From: Cinnamomum chago
Taxonomy: Eukaryota; Streptophyta; Magnoliopsida; Laurales; Lauraceae
Direction: 5' to 3'
Length of the DNA: 64,000 nucleotides
NCBI GenBank assembly: GCA_038049695.1
Contig: CP142452.1
Location: 72,917,501-72,981,500 of the forward strand
Shown here piece after piece: positions 45,286 through 57,503 of the stretch. The notes under the pieces are model-generated. The model was given only the letters and a program-made list of their open reading frames with translations, made no database searches and was not told where the DNA came from. Positions within the stretch are counted from its first letter, which is position 1; each line of letters begins with the position of its first letter. The position numbers were made by a program, and so were the translations under genes.

Positions 45286-48200
45286 TATGTACACGAGCAG
45301 GATCAAATGAAAGTGCTAAGGGACTATTTTGGGAGGAGATGGATAGTTTAATATAAGATATTCCAACAAATGAAAAGATTGTCCTAGGAGGGGACTTAAA
45401 TGGGCAATGTGGGAAAGGTAGTAGAGGGCATGAGTTACGAGACAATATCTTAGAATTTGGGTTGGCATTTGACCTTCTGATAGCAAACACTTACTTTAAA
45501 AAGAGAGAGGAACATTTAATTATCTATAAGAGTGGAATTAATAAGAGCTAAATAGACTTTTTCCTACTTAGAAAACATGACTGACTAGCTTGTAAAAACT
45601 ATAAGTTAATCCTGAAGAGGTGTTGGACACACAACATAGGATAGTAATTTTAGATGTTTGTATTAGAAGTAGACAAAACTGGGGTAGTAAATAAAAGGTG
45701 CACTAAAATGAGGTGGAGGAATTTAAAAGGGGAAAGGACAACAACATCAAAGCATGAAGTGATCGATGGGAAGAATGAAGTTCAAAGGGAGAAACTACGG
45801 TGATGTGGAACCAAATGGCTACATATACCAGAACGATTGCATTAGAAATGCTGGGGAATTAAAAGGAAAAAAGTACTTCAATAGCGAAACCTGATAGTGA
45901 AGTGTAGAGGTCAAGGAACTTGTTTGAGGGAATAGACACTACTACAAAGTTTGGCAAGAGGCTAGGAATATGGAAAATTATAAAACACATAAGGCAAAGA
46001 AATAAGTGAAGTAGTAAGTGACGCAAAATCCATAGTAAATAACGACCAATATAATAAGGTGGGAACAAGAGAATAAGAGAGATATTCTGAAGCTTGCAAA
46101 ATGAGGAAAGTTATTGATTCCACCCGAGTTATTGATTCAGGCATGCACGTTACAGGTATGCACTCCCCGTTTCAATCCTATACACCATTTACTCGTGGGA
46201 GTGTCAAAATTATTAATAGCAAATCAAAATTATTAATAGCACCTTCCCAAAAGTAGCAAAAGAAAAATCTGTCAATGTCTTATACTCTTATTTGTTCTTT
46301 GCCATCAATGTTGCATGTCCCACAATTTCCGTCCAACCTTTTATCTAAGAATTCTTTAACAAAAACCAATATCTATTGTATTACGTTTTTCCCTCTCATT
46401 GTGTGTTTCAGGATCTAAGGAGAGGCAAACAATTGATTTTGGCCGTGAGAACAATGATTTTATATTCTGGAATCCAGAAGGAGCCAAGAACTTTGCAATC
46501 TATAGCAAATATGGATAGAATCTTGTTAAGGAATCCACTCAAACATGCACCTCTTCAAAGTCTTAAGAGCAATTCTTTTCTAGACATCAAAAATAACGTG
46601 ACACTTCTCAATTTGCTAAGATCCATGGGAAAGTTTATCTGGTTAGTATTAATAAGGAGTAATACTGCTTTTGATTTAATACATACCAATGTGTGGTATG
46701 CTCCTCTTACTTCTATGTACTGAGTCTACTGACATCGGTACTTAGTAACCTTCATTGATGATGCCACTAGGCATACATGGGTGTGTCTCAAGAAATCAAA
46801 AGATGAGAGGCTACATGTGTTAAAACCAATCATAAAATGGTTGAAACAAAACTTGACAGGAGAATAAAAGTGTTGCGTTCTGGTAATGGTGGAGAATATA
46901 TCCATAAAGAATTCCAAACTGATTTGTCTGGCAATGGAATTGAATCATAGATTAATGCACACATAAGCCAAAACAGAATGTAATTGTTGAATGCAAAAAC
47001 AAACATTTGTTGAAATGCAACAAGAGCTGTTACGTTCAAGATGAATGCCTCAAAATCATACTAGTCAAAGGGGATGTTGACAACAGCTTTCTTGATAAAT
47101 TGAATGTCACGGAAAGTATAAAAAAGAAAAAGCCATCCAAGCGCTCTATTGTTCCCAGTTCTACCTATAGTGTTTGGGTGTACATGCTTTCTTACATTTT
47201 CCTAGGCAACAATAAGATAAATTAGACCCAAAGGCAACAACGTGCATGTTTGTAGGTTCTCCAAACTCTCAAAAGGGACACAAGTGCCATCTTCTTGGAA
47301 AAAAATGTAAGAGGATTTGTTACTACCAAATGTGACATTTCATAAAGATGTTTCCCTTTTACTCTCCCTATTGCATTGCATAAAAGTACAAGGTCATGTG
47401 TTAATCGCCATCCAATTCATAATTTTATTTCTTATCATCTGTTGTCGCCTACCTTACATGCTTACGTCACTCAGTTGTCATCAGAACATATACCTACACA
47501 TGTGTCTTAAGGCTTTATCTCATCCTACATGGAAAGATGTCATAATCGAAGAAAAGTAGGCACTTGAGGAAAAAATGAAGCATGGGAATTGTCAATATTG
47601 CCTTAAGGTAAACCATGGAATGCAAGTGGGTGTTTATATTGAATCAAAATTCAGAAATACAAAACCAAGTTTGTACCAAAAGTATTTACACAAGCTTATG
47701 GTATTGACTGCTATGAGAACTTCTCTCCATCTGCTAAGTGAAACTCTGCAAAAGTGATACTATGATACTATCTTTAGTAGTAAATTTCTCAGGGTTAAGA
47801 AATGGATTTCTTCATGGAGACTTGTACAAAGAAGTATATATGGATCCACCACCAAGCTTCATGGTAAAAGAGGACAAGAAGGAAAGGTATATTGAATCAA
47901 AAAGTCTTTGTATAGGCTGACCAATCGCCTCGAGCTTGGTTTGACAGGTTTGGTAAAGTAGTTATTTAGATAATACGGGAGATGTCACGCCGATCATACT
48001 GTATTTGCTATTTGTGAATAGAAAAGCTGTTAAATTACTAATGTTGATTGCGTATGTCTGACTATATTGTATCCAGCGGCAATGATGACGAAGAAATTAA
48101 GAACATAAAGACCTATCTAGGAAGTAAGCTTGAAATCAAGGACCTTGGAACTTTGAAGTATTTTATTGGAATTGAAGTCGCCAAATCTCATCTTACAATG

Positions 48201-48500
48201 TAAGTATACATTGGATTTTCTCATAGATTAGGGGTCAAATAAGTTGACACTCTATGAATAAAATCATGGCCTACACTAGTGAACTACGTCATGATCAAAG
48301 ATCATATTAAAGACTAGTAGGAAGGTTAATTTATCTAACAATCACAATGCCTAATATCTCATATGTGGCAAGTTTAGTAAGCCAATTTACACATAAACCC
48401 CAAATCACAAAATTCTCAGATACTTAAAAGGTGCACCAAGGCAAGGCATCTTATATACATCTCATGGGCAAGTGAAAGCAAAAGCATAAAATCCAAAACC

Positions 48501-49359
48501 TCGTGCATGATTACGTAAAAATATATACATTAATTGTTTAAAATCATATCTACCTATCAAATAGTTCATAATGCAAACAACTTATTAAAATGAGGTGACT
48601 CGGCTTAGTCTCCCTTGTATTTGACTCAGTCCTTCATCGGGAGTTTTCTAACCTTGAGTGAAAATGCAAAAGGGCATTACAAAAACTCATTTTCATTAAA
48701 AAAAAAATCCCTCTATGTTCTTAAGACTTTCCAACCTAATAAGGATAAAGTAAACTATTACACCGAAACACCTCCACCCACAAAAGAACCTATATTTTTT
48801 TCTCAATTGGTGCAGAAGATTCAATTCTTTCCTAACAGCAAATAGCTTCCACTAAACATACAACTCTAAAACAACAAGGGGCAAACAAGAAAACAGCCCA
48901 ATGGTAACCAAACAATTCCTGACTAAACGCCAGATCACTGTTTCATACAAATAATCTCTGACACCAAAGAATGGAAGAATAAATACAGAACCAATCCCAT
49001 AAAAGGGAAATTGAAACCAAAGAACCGAGTAGAGGGACTTCTCATCTCCTACTTTGGTTAAAACCCATGATATCTCATTCAGTACCCAAATCAAAGGATT
49101 ACAACTGCTGCTAATAAACATGGGGATGCATCCAACCCAACCTCGACCAGAAAAAAGTAATCCAAACCATGTCCAGAGTGAGAATGGGGCAATCAAGATT
49201 TCAAGAGGAGCATTTGAATTGACCGTTTAAAAAAACATGCAATGGGAAACCCTAGTTCTGTAAGTTCGACAAGAAAACCCTAGTTATTGATTAATCAGAT
49301 ATCAGATACATAAACATGAATATGATGATGCATATGAGAGGGCGGAGAAGAGGAAATAC
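48501..49359 (-). other. Distal part of the probable RanGAP1 leader intron
   Basis: No coding signal. The donor is GTATTTCCTC on the minus strand at 49359. The first few hundred bases after the donor carry no transposon that I recognise. Confidence 0.4.
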
Positions 49360-49540
49360 CTGAATCGAAAGAAGAAGAAAGTGTGAGGATGAAAACGAAA
49401 TAACGGAAAGATCAGAAAAGGAAATGGAGGGAAAATATCTCGATCTCGATCTCTATCTCTATCTCTATCTCAAATGAAATCGAAAGAGTGAGAGTTGTAG
49501 CACTCGGTGCACGGCCCGAGAGAAGTTAGAGTGTGTTCGA
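49360..49540 (-). other. Probable RanGAP1 5'UTR exon and core promoter
   Basis: On the minus strand a pyrimidine-rich, TC-repeat leader (GATAGAGATAGAGATCGAG then TTTCTTCTTCTTTCGATTCAG) ends at a strong donor CAG|GTATTT at 49360/49359. There is no downstream coding exon on this strand before RanGAP1, whose ATG has an acceptor 13 nt upstream, so the two are plausibly joined. The first base is a guess. Upstream, near 49570, are CACTTGGGCCC and other GGGCC words like TCP site II motifs of housekeeping promoters. Confidence 0.5.
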
Positions 49541-50136
49541 CTTCGATCCATGACGCTCGCATCATTTTGGGTCACTTGGGCCCTGTTGGGTAACGCTCGG
49601 ATTTTGCTTTCTCAGGTCCGTGCCACTGGAAACCTCAGGAAGCTCAGTTGGCCAACGGCCACGGTCACGGTTTGTATTTAGAGATTGTAGATTTGAAATT
49701 ACACTATCACACTGATATTACAAGGAAGTTTACCCGGCTTTCTTTTGAGCCGTGAGGGATTGGTCCTCACCTAAAAGATTGGGAATCTCCGATAACAAAA
49801 AAAAAAAAAAAAAAGAATGGGTTTGTGCCACTTGTGAGTAATTTTCAACATTTTCTCAACATTTTCATACAAAATGATTTTTTTTTCTCTTTTACGTCAT
49901 GTGCTCCCATCGTTGTAAAGTATTTGTGTCATCCACCGTTATTTTTCTCAACTTTAAAGAAGTTTTTTTCATAAATATCTTTGAAGTCGTCTGATGCTCA
50001 CATAAAAACATTCGATCAACTTTCTAGAGTGAATAATGAAAGGCCTCCATGCTTTTGGCCAAAAAGAATTATCCCAAAGTAAAAATGCTTTTCCAAACAT
50101 CCTTTTGAACTTTTGGTCTTGATCATGGTGAGTTCT

Positions 50137-50138
<2 letters not shown>

Positions 50139-50206
<68 letters not shown>
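50139..50206. repeat. (AT)34 microsatellite
   Basis: Sixty-eight bases of perfect AT dinucleotides. Confidence 0.95.
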
Positions 50207-50208
<2 letters not shown>

Positions 50209-50938
50209 AAAACATATGAATAGGAAGAAAGCTTTTGAAGACAGTTATTGCCAAGATGAGATCTTTTATAATTGGAGTTTTAATGCCTGTTTGGCATCAT
50301 TGTGGGAATGTTCCATGCTAATAACAACTTAAAAAAAAAAAGAAAAAAAAAACCTTGTTCGGTATGTATTTTGTGAGAGAAGAATATAAATAGACATGAA
50401 GAGGGGAGAGAATTTCCCTCCATTGAAGTATAAGATTCAAGGACATGTTTCAATTATATATCATCATCAGGTCTCCTTATATAATAATGTTACTGGCACA
50501 ATAACCCGTACCGAGCATAGGTAGATCCGAATATTGCAAACTAAATATTCATATATAAAAAGACTAAATAATTACAAACAAAATCAAATTAAAATAAAAG
50601 GCGACATAAAAATAAAAGAAAATTAACTGATCATAGATCCTTACCTTTTCACGAGAACCTCGAAATAATCATCTGCTAATCTTATTTCTAGATCTTAAAA
50701 AGAAAACAAAAGAAAAGAAAAAGTTAAAAATAACTGTTTGCATGCTACGAGAGTCAAGTGGTATAGAATGAGAATTGGGAAAGAAAGATAATAGAAGGGG
50801 TGGGGTAGAAAGAGAGTTATTAGAAAAGAAGAGGTTGAACCTTCAAAAGTGACGGTGGACGTGAGGTTTCATGAGATAAAAAATATGTAATTGAATAACA
50901 CAGGTAGTGGAGAGCAAAATGTAGAGTATTTAAAAAAA

Positions 50939-50962
50939 GGGGGGGGGGGGGGGGGGGGGGGG
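50939..50962. repeat. Poly(G) tract of 24
   Basis: Uninterrupted G run following an A run; potentially quadruplex-forming and prone to length error. Confidence 0.85.
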
Positions 50963-52260
50963 ATAATTTTCCAGCAAAATTGTAAATGACATTCAAAACT
51001 ATATCCAAAACATTATAGCTTAATATATTATAATTGATATTCTAAGGTGTTAGGCCATTTCAAAACCCATCAATGAGGCTTCTAAAGGTTGATGTGCTGT
51101 GGTCTGGCTAGAATAGGTAACTATCATTATTCCTGCATGGTTTCTTATGATCCCTCCATTTTCTGGTATTTGACTTACGGGATAAACAGATCCATCAAAA
51201 TTATGCTGGGTCCAACCCACAAGAGTTGGAATCCAATTGTTTAGGGCTTCAACTATTTTAGGGCGTTATATTGGTGATTTAGATTTAGGGCAAAGTAGAA
51301 AGATGGCTCAAGGGTTAATAGTTTGGATTGGAAATATATAGGCATTTCATGCTTTCCATAGATACTATGAAACCAAAATCCCCATGCTGTCATAGTTCAT
51401 CAGGACAAACCCTTTCTGCTAGTTCTTTCTCTTGAAAACTGAATGTTGGTTGCAAAAAAATTAATAAAAAAAAATCCTCGATTCTGGCCGTAGGAGAATC
51501 CACATTAGCTTATTGGGACCCATTTGTGGATGTGTCCTTTCCAAAATACATAATATGTGCCTTTTCAATAAAAGGTGAATCTTGAGCTAAATATGTGCCT
51601 TTTCAATAAAATGTCTCTTGGGCCCATTTGTGAATGTAACCCAATTCAAAGGGATGTCTTCCAACTTTATAAATTAAGGTTATTTTTAAAAGTTTTTGTA
51701 TAGTATTCAAAATGAGCATAAATGCATATGAATCATTTATTTTGTGTATGTTGATGTTGATTAAGCGATGAAAGGTTTGGTATGTTAAAAATTTTAATTA
51801 GTTTGTTATAAATGAATTTATATGAATGTGATATTAATTTTAATATATTATTCAAAACTTAATATGTGCGATGCACAGGGGCTTCATGCTAGTAATATAT
51901 TAAAGCCCTTACCTTGGAACATCTTTGATTTTATTGCACAAATGTGAGAATTTCCTATGCCAGGCCCACAAATTGAAGGCAACATACAAAACCAAGCAGT
52001 AGAAACCACCACCAATTTTATTAGACGTGGCCAAAGTTTCACTCCAATTAAAGTTGGATAACCAGTCAATTAGTCATAAAACACATAATTTGACTCATTT
52101 TATCATTCTCAAATTATAATCATGTGTTAATTATGAGTAAAACTTATAAACCTCACAGCATGCCAACTCCAATATTTTTAGCAAAGTTTGAGCAAGGCCC
52201 ATATGAGTAGATGTAGTTATTCTTAGAAGCTCTATAAGAGAATATGATTACTTTAGGTCT

Positions 52261-52463
52261 GGATCCCCTATTTTAACAGAATAGGGAAATACTGTTTCGG
52301 CCTATCCCCAAGCGTCACTATATAAAATATAATGTTGGCTAATTGCACACTCTCAATTGCTTCATTGGAAAAAAAAAAAGAAAAGCGAATATGGCATTTT
52401 ATAAAGATAGCGCTCGGGGATAGGCCGAAACAATATTTCCTTATTTCGTTGAAACAGGGGATC
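52261..52463. mobile_element. TTTCGGCCTATCCC-type MITE, copy A
   Basis: Long terminal inverted repeats: GGATCCCCTATTTTAACAGA, then ATACTGTTTCGGCCTATCCC, on the left, mirrored on the right by GGGATAGGCCGAAACAATAT and GAAACAGGGGATC. The interior has an A-rich tract and TATAAAATATAATG. About 203 bp. Confidence 0.85.
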
Positions 52464-52487
52464 GTTATGAGGGGTTTAAATTTTAAG

Positions 52488-52679
52488 TTAAAACAGGAAA
52501 ATACTGTTTCGGCCTATCCTCAAGCGTCACCTATATAAAATATAATGTCGGCTAATTGCACACTCTCAATTGCTTCATTGGAACAAAAAAAAAAGGAAGC
52601 AAAGATGGAATTTTATAAAGATAGCGCTCGGGGATAGGCCGAAACAATATTTCCTTATTTCGTTAAAACAGGAGATCGA
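52488..52679. mobile_element. TTTCGGCCTATCCC-type MITE, copy B
   Basis: Direct-orientation neighbour of copy A, 25 bases away, with the same arms and interior at high identity. The outer few bases of the left arm are missing. Close spacing and identity suggest local duplication rather than two insertions. Confidence 0.85.
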
Positions 52680-54145
52680 TTTTACAAGTGGATCTTTTGA
52701 ATAACTAAAAGAATTCATGTAGCTTTTCTTGGGTATATCTAATAATGGGTAAAAATATATCCAATAAGGAAGGTCTCAGCAATATATTTAATGATGGCTA
52801 AAAATAGAAATTCTAAAGATTTACAGGAAATCTCTTTTGAATATAGTAGGGTTCTCAAATATCTAATGTGATTGTGAAAAATCTAAGCAGAATCCATGTG
52901 GATACGTTTCTTCGACCAAATCGTCTAAAATTTTTCTAGCAGCTGCCATTGCTCGTGAGAATTTTACACGCACTATACTCAACATTGCAATCAAATGTAG
53001 CCAGTTGTTGATTGAAGACTAGACATTAATGGTGTAGGTAAAAGGTTGAAGTTTTTACACCTAGTGATGAGTGATGATTCTGTGACTTTTAAATTAGGTG
53101 ATTATCAACTTTTAACATACTTCATTTTTAGCATACGAATAGATCCCAAAGTTCACATACATCCTATATGATTAACATGCATTATAATATTTCCATTTTT
53201 GAAAAAACAGTTTTAAAAAAATGGAAGATAATAATTGTGATTGTTTCACCATATTTATATTATACTTTATTACATATTTACATCTAGAAATCTTAAAAAT
53301 CAATTGAAATCACATATTGGTCGGTTTTCTTTTTTCAAGATTTCTCTTTGATAAAGGGCTAAAAGAAACCATTATATCAACCAAAGACCAACATGGCATG
53401 ACGCCGGTAAAATGCTTTAGGCTCTATCTAATTTAATGTCCCAAACCAAATGTTCCCACTCTATCAAGATGTGCGAAGCATTATTGTCATTGGCTATATA
53501 CCCTTTTCTCAATAGAAGGTTATGGTTGCTAGTTTTATTTCGAAGTGCAAACAGAAATTTGGTTCGTTGGGCCTTTTTTTGGCCTGGAATTGAGTACATA
53601 GCAACTAATGGTCAAATGAGTTTCAACAATATATTATTGTAGAGTCAACAAGTTAAAATATAAAGCGAAGGCACAGATGAGACCATGTATTTCCAAGGAT
53701 TTGATTTGTTAGAGTAATAACTCGTTCTCTTGATCCACTTTTCAAATGTGAGGTTATTTTTGAATATTCACCTTTTATTTTTTATTTTTAATCCATTTCA
53801 GTGATACTAGTCTTATAATTCTTAGCAATTCAACAGAATTAAAAAAATAACCCCTCAATGTTTTTTGCTAATTGACTTTTCTCTAGCTTTAATCTTACAC
53901 ATGTTTGAGACATAATCTATAATGGAGGAATTATATGAAAGCGCATCGAACATTGGTCGGAAAAAATATATATGTCTGGAAAGATTATATTTCTAAGAAG
54001 CCACATTAGATAAATATTAAGAAAATGATAAATGATAAAGACCTTTTTTATTATTATTATAATAATAAAAAACACCAAATACAAATCATTCCACTGTTTG
54101 TTTATCAGCTGCAACAGGGGCGATGGAGTCCAACATTCCACCATT
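52680..54145. other. AT-rich intergenic region
   Basis: No gene, transposon domain or RNA gene recognised. Confidence 0.5.
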
Positions 54146-54370
54146 TTATGAGAAAAAGACATAAATGTGTGACCCTTCTTTAACCCCATAATCAGCTAAT
54201 GAGGATTGATCTTCCTTTATCAGTGGGCCATTTCTCTGAACAAGAATCAGGCGACATTCGGGTAAGGCCCCTTGCATTGCAATCTTCTTCTTCAGCTCTT
54301 TAACTGTAGCACTTTGGTCTATCTGCACATGGAAAAGCTTTCCTGTCAGTATCTCCATCACCAACTCCAT
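54146..54370 (-). CDS. Small single-domain ubiquitin-like protein
   Basis: 74 residues from the ATG at 54370 (MELVMEILTGKLFHVQIDQS). An in-frame ATG four codons earlier (54382) is also possible. The whole protein is one beta-grasp ubiquitin-like fold: an initial strand and turn (LVMEILTGKLF), an amphipathic helix region TVKELKKKIAMQ, CRLILVQRNGPLI, and the closing LADYGVKEGSHIYVFF, which parallels the ubiquitin DYNIQKESTLHLVL segment. It ends after VFFS with no C-terminal Gly-Gly, so it is unlikely to be conjugated and more likely serves as a binding module. No intron or neighbour gives context. It may be a complete small gene, one exon of a larger gene, or a retained fragment. Confidence 0.6.
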   Translation of the reverse strand: MELVMEILTGKLFHVQIDQSATVKELKKKIAMQGALPECRLILVQRNGPLIKEDQSSLADYGVKEGSHIYVFFS

Positions 54371-54382
54371 CTTCTTTATCAA

Positions 54383-56378
54383 ATGAAGATTACAAGCATT
54401 GAGTATTGTCTCCTATTTATTGACAAACCAAGGTGTGATGTTGCCCTCAAAATCTGTGGTCCAGATTTTTTGAGGTCTGGGATTGGAGATGTGCAAAGGA
54501 TGAAAAGCCATTTATGGTTATTTGCAAAAGAGAAATATTCATATGCAAAGAAGGAAAGCTATATAAATGTCTCTTGGTGAGGGATGAATGCACATCAATA
54601 TTCCTTATATATAAATATATGGGGAAGGCCACATGACTCCCTGGGCATTTTTCACAAGACAACGCCCTCTTTTTGGATGTTTACAGAATAAAATATTTAC
54701 AGATTTAAATATTGTAAGAATAAAATAATATAAAATGCAATAATGAAATATTATAATAGTATAATATTTTTACTGTTTGACAATTTTTTAAGAATATTAC
54801 GGATTTTAAATTGAGTTGTTTGGAAGGTGCTACGATTAAAGTAAATTATATTATTAGAATAATTTTTTATTAAATATTTTAATATATATATGTAATTTAC
54901 CACGTCTGGATAAAAAAGTAATGCGGTAAAGTAAAGTTCAACTGTCATGTTTTCACCATAAGTTACTTTTCTTTTGTTACATAAAACCATGGTAAAGAAT
55001 AGTAAAATAAAGTCAATAAAAAAAATTACTTTATAACTCTCTCTCCCACTTTGCTTTACCACATGCTTCATTTGACCTTATTTTACTTCACCTTTTACCA
55101 TTATATGATATCAATCTTTATTATACTTTACCACACATGTAAACAAGTCACTTTTTATTTACCATATAAAACTAAGATAAAATGTGATAAGTAAACAAAC
55201 AAAACTACGTTATCATTCCTTCCCAATTTACTTAACCATATACTTTATCCCACCTTTACTTTACCCCGTCTTTACCGACCTGTGACATGTACTTTTACTT
55301 TACTTTACCATATATGTAAACAAACACATCATGTTGAATTTGGTGAACGAAAGTCTTTACTTAATTCTACAATTTTGTAATCGTCATTTTGAAAGATTCT
55401 TATCTTGTAAAAAGTTTTCAAAATGGGAGAACTGTAAGAAAAATTATTGAGCTTTTTGAAAGAAAAGAATCTTTTGTTTAAATTTTTCTTGGGTTACCAA
55501 ACGCATAAGATTTTCTTGTGTTTTCTTGTGCATCCAAATAGGCCCTTAAGCCTAAAAAATTGTAACAAATGTCATCCAGTTTAAATGTGGATGAGGAAGT
55601 TTAAAACAAATGGCAAGGGACGGTTATTATGGAGAAGTACACACCCATCTTCTTTCTTCTTTCCTAGTGAATTTAAAGATTTAGTCTGAACCTTATCCTT
55701 TCAAAAATTATGTTATTCACTCACATAAAGGATTCTGATGCACTTATCACATACAACTGTGCTATTTATTCTCTGACAAATTTAGCTTAGGTCAGGGTCC
55801 CCCCGATGCACTCCTCCATTCACTATATACATATGAACCATGGATATGATTGAGATCCACAAGATGGGCCCCACATAATTCGTATGCAATTATTGTTAAT
55901 TTCCACGCTTTTTGGTTGTTAATTGGCTACGCAGCTTGCACTACATGTCCCACATGGGAGATCTTGAGCTTCTCTTTCTAATTCTTCCCTATCTTTTCTC
56001 CAATCTCCTAAATAATAGGTGCATTCAAACGGAGTTTTTCTCCAAATATCCAAAACATCGGTTCATATTCTCTCAAATTCTCAAGAACTCCACATTTAGA
56101 AAAGGGGAGTTTTTGCCCCTTTTGACTTGTCCGATGAAATTTTGCCACCTCACATGTGCAAAGCAAAACAATAAGAGACAACTACATACCTTTCAGGAGA
56201 AGCTAATTAAGTTGGAGAGGTTAGCTAGTTTTTAGAATGAGATTAGAAATATTAAAAAAGGAGACGTCACACCATATGTAAATTAGACCCGTCATAATAA
56301 AAGTGATATTTGAGGATCAAATATCATGTAATAGGAATTGATTTGCTGTTTTGGATTTAAGAAATCTAAAGGTGGGCC
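54383..56378. other. AT-rich intergenic with transposon-like repeats
   Basis: 54.69-55.56 kb is very AT-rich, with many TTTACCA/TGGTAAA words in both orientations. It ends in CATCCAAATAGGCCCTTAAG, the mirror of a Harbinger-type GGGCCTATTTGGATG end next to TTA. A possible left counterpart, CTCTTTTTGGATGTTTACAG, is at 54668. 55.6-56.38 kb has no recognisable gene. Confidence 0.4.
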
Positions 56379-57500
56379 TGTAACGCCCCAATTTCGAATA
56401 CATAGTTTACCGCCAAAGTACCCAAATTTGACGCTACTTCCTGAAGACATCGGAAACTTTCAAGACCACGGGTCCGCAATGAGGTCCAATTTAAAACTTT
56501 TTAACAACATTTTATTACAACGGTTAATTGCAGAAGCATATAAGGAATCGCTGAAGCAATATGATAAGGTTTCAATCTCATAAAGCAAGTGAGAGCAAAG
56601 CACGAGTCTAATCTAAATTTCAAAGTGGAGAATATAATATGTACATACAAAAAATAAATGCCCCCAATGCTCGATAATAGCCATCATGTACTACGTCTGA
56701 GTTGCGGTGGGGAAATGCATAGGATAATAGCCCGGCCATTACCTAATTTACTGGAGTTTGTAGTATAATAGTAGTATGCAGTGTCGTGTGATACCCTAAT
56801 AGCGTATGTCCACCTCTATTCCTCTTCATGATGGTCGATATATAAAATTAGCTATTACCAAGGGTGATCAATGCCAACGCTAAGCTCATACCAACTGAGT
56901 GAATGTTTTATGCCTACTCACAAGGAACCATACGATAGGTCATTGTCTAGCTAGGCTATCCTTAGACGTGTAATGTCATCATATATCCATACTAGGTCCC
57001 GTATCATAATCCATTCCATAACATAGTCCATATTCTGTATCCATCGTTCATTTCCACTTCCATCATCCATCATCATGACCGTCATTCATTTCCATAGCAT
57101 TTCCATTTCCTTATATATATATATATATATATCACCAGTCCTACTGATTCATTCCATGACATAAAATGGGTTCTAAAGCAATAACACATTCATCTACACC
57201 AAAGTCATCTCATCCATCAATTTCTTAGGCCATAGAATAGTCCACCTAGCCACAGACACGAGTAGAGTGTTCTCCAACCATATACCGGGTCACCTCTAGG
57301 AATCTAAGGTAAAGGTCCTCAATTTTAATTTATTAATTAGGTATAACAATGATAAAGACAAGAGTGAACAGTAAAATGAGAGAACATCTATATACAACAT
57401 CCATGCAAATCAAAGGAAGGAAATAGCAAAGGTCCACCTAGGTTAATGATAAGTCTTTAAAAATGTATAATTTCATCATCATTTTAGAGTAATTAAGGAC
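56379..57500 (+). mobile_element. Probable LTR fragment beginning TGTAACGCCCC
   Basis: TGTAACGCCCCAATTTCG at 56379 is a common start of plant Ty3-gypsy LTRs, and the following sequence is non-coding and LTR-like. No matching second copy, primer-binding site or CA end was found in the window, so extent and completeness are uncertain. Confidence 0.45.
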
Positions 57501-57503
57501 TTA

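Larger units (their letters stand above)
44100..46090 (+). mobile_element. RTE-type LINE fragment (endonuclease region)
   Basis: The plus strand encodes the start of an apurinic-like endonuclease (QLATWNIRTLKEHGVG from about 44130, then DSTINGVGITVDKDLKGKIV and IHIINAYA). After an insertion it continues as FWEEMDSLI, KIVLGGDLNGQCGKGS, FDLLIANTYFKKREEHLI and IDFFLLRKHD up to about 45.6 kb. The linker reads MWNQMATYTRTIALEMLG near 45.8 kb. No reverse transcriptase is present and stops interrupt it. It lies between the gag and protease parts of the copia element, so it inserted there. Outer ends are approximate. Confidence 0.75.
39500..48500 (+). mobile_element. Decayed Ty1-copia retrotransposon, split by nested insertions
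   Basis: Plus-strand blocks follow the copia order. Gag-like sequence (KEMWDHLEGMHVQTNFAIS) is at 39.6-39.94 kb and resumes after 43.21 kb. A degenerate protease (VIDSGMHVTG) is near 46.12 kb. Pre-integrase and integrase (FDLIHTNVW, LVTFIDDATRHTWVC, IKVLRSGNGGEY) lie at 46.4-46.95 kb. Reverse transcriptase (EALSHPTWKDVIIEE-like, FLHGDLYKEVYMDPP) is at 47.5-47.87 kb, and EIKDLGTLKYFIGIEVAKS is near 48.13 kb. Stops and frameshifts are frequent, so it is inactive. No LTRs were recognised. The gypsy and LINE elements below interrupt it. It appears to lie in the RanGAP1 leader intron. Confidence 0.75.
49541..52255. other. Intergenic, AT-rich
   Basis: No gene seen. Holds the long AT microsatellite and the poly(G) tract listed separately, A-rich homopolymers at 49797 and 50330, and decayed dispersed repeats. 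Confidence 0.5.
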
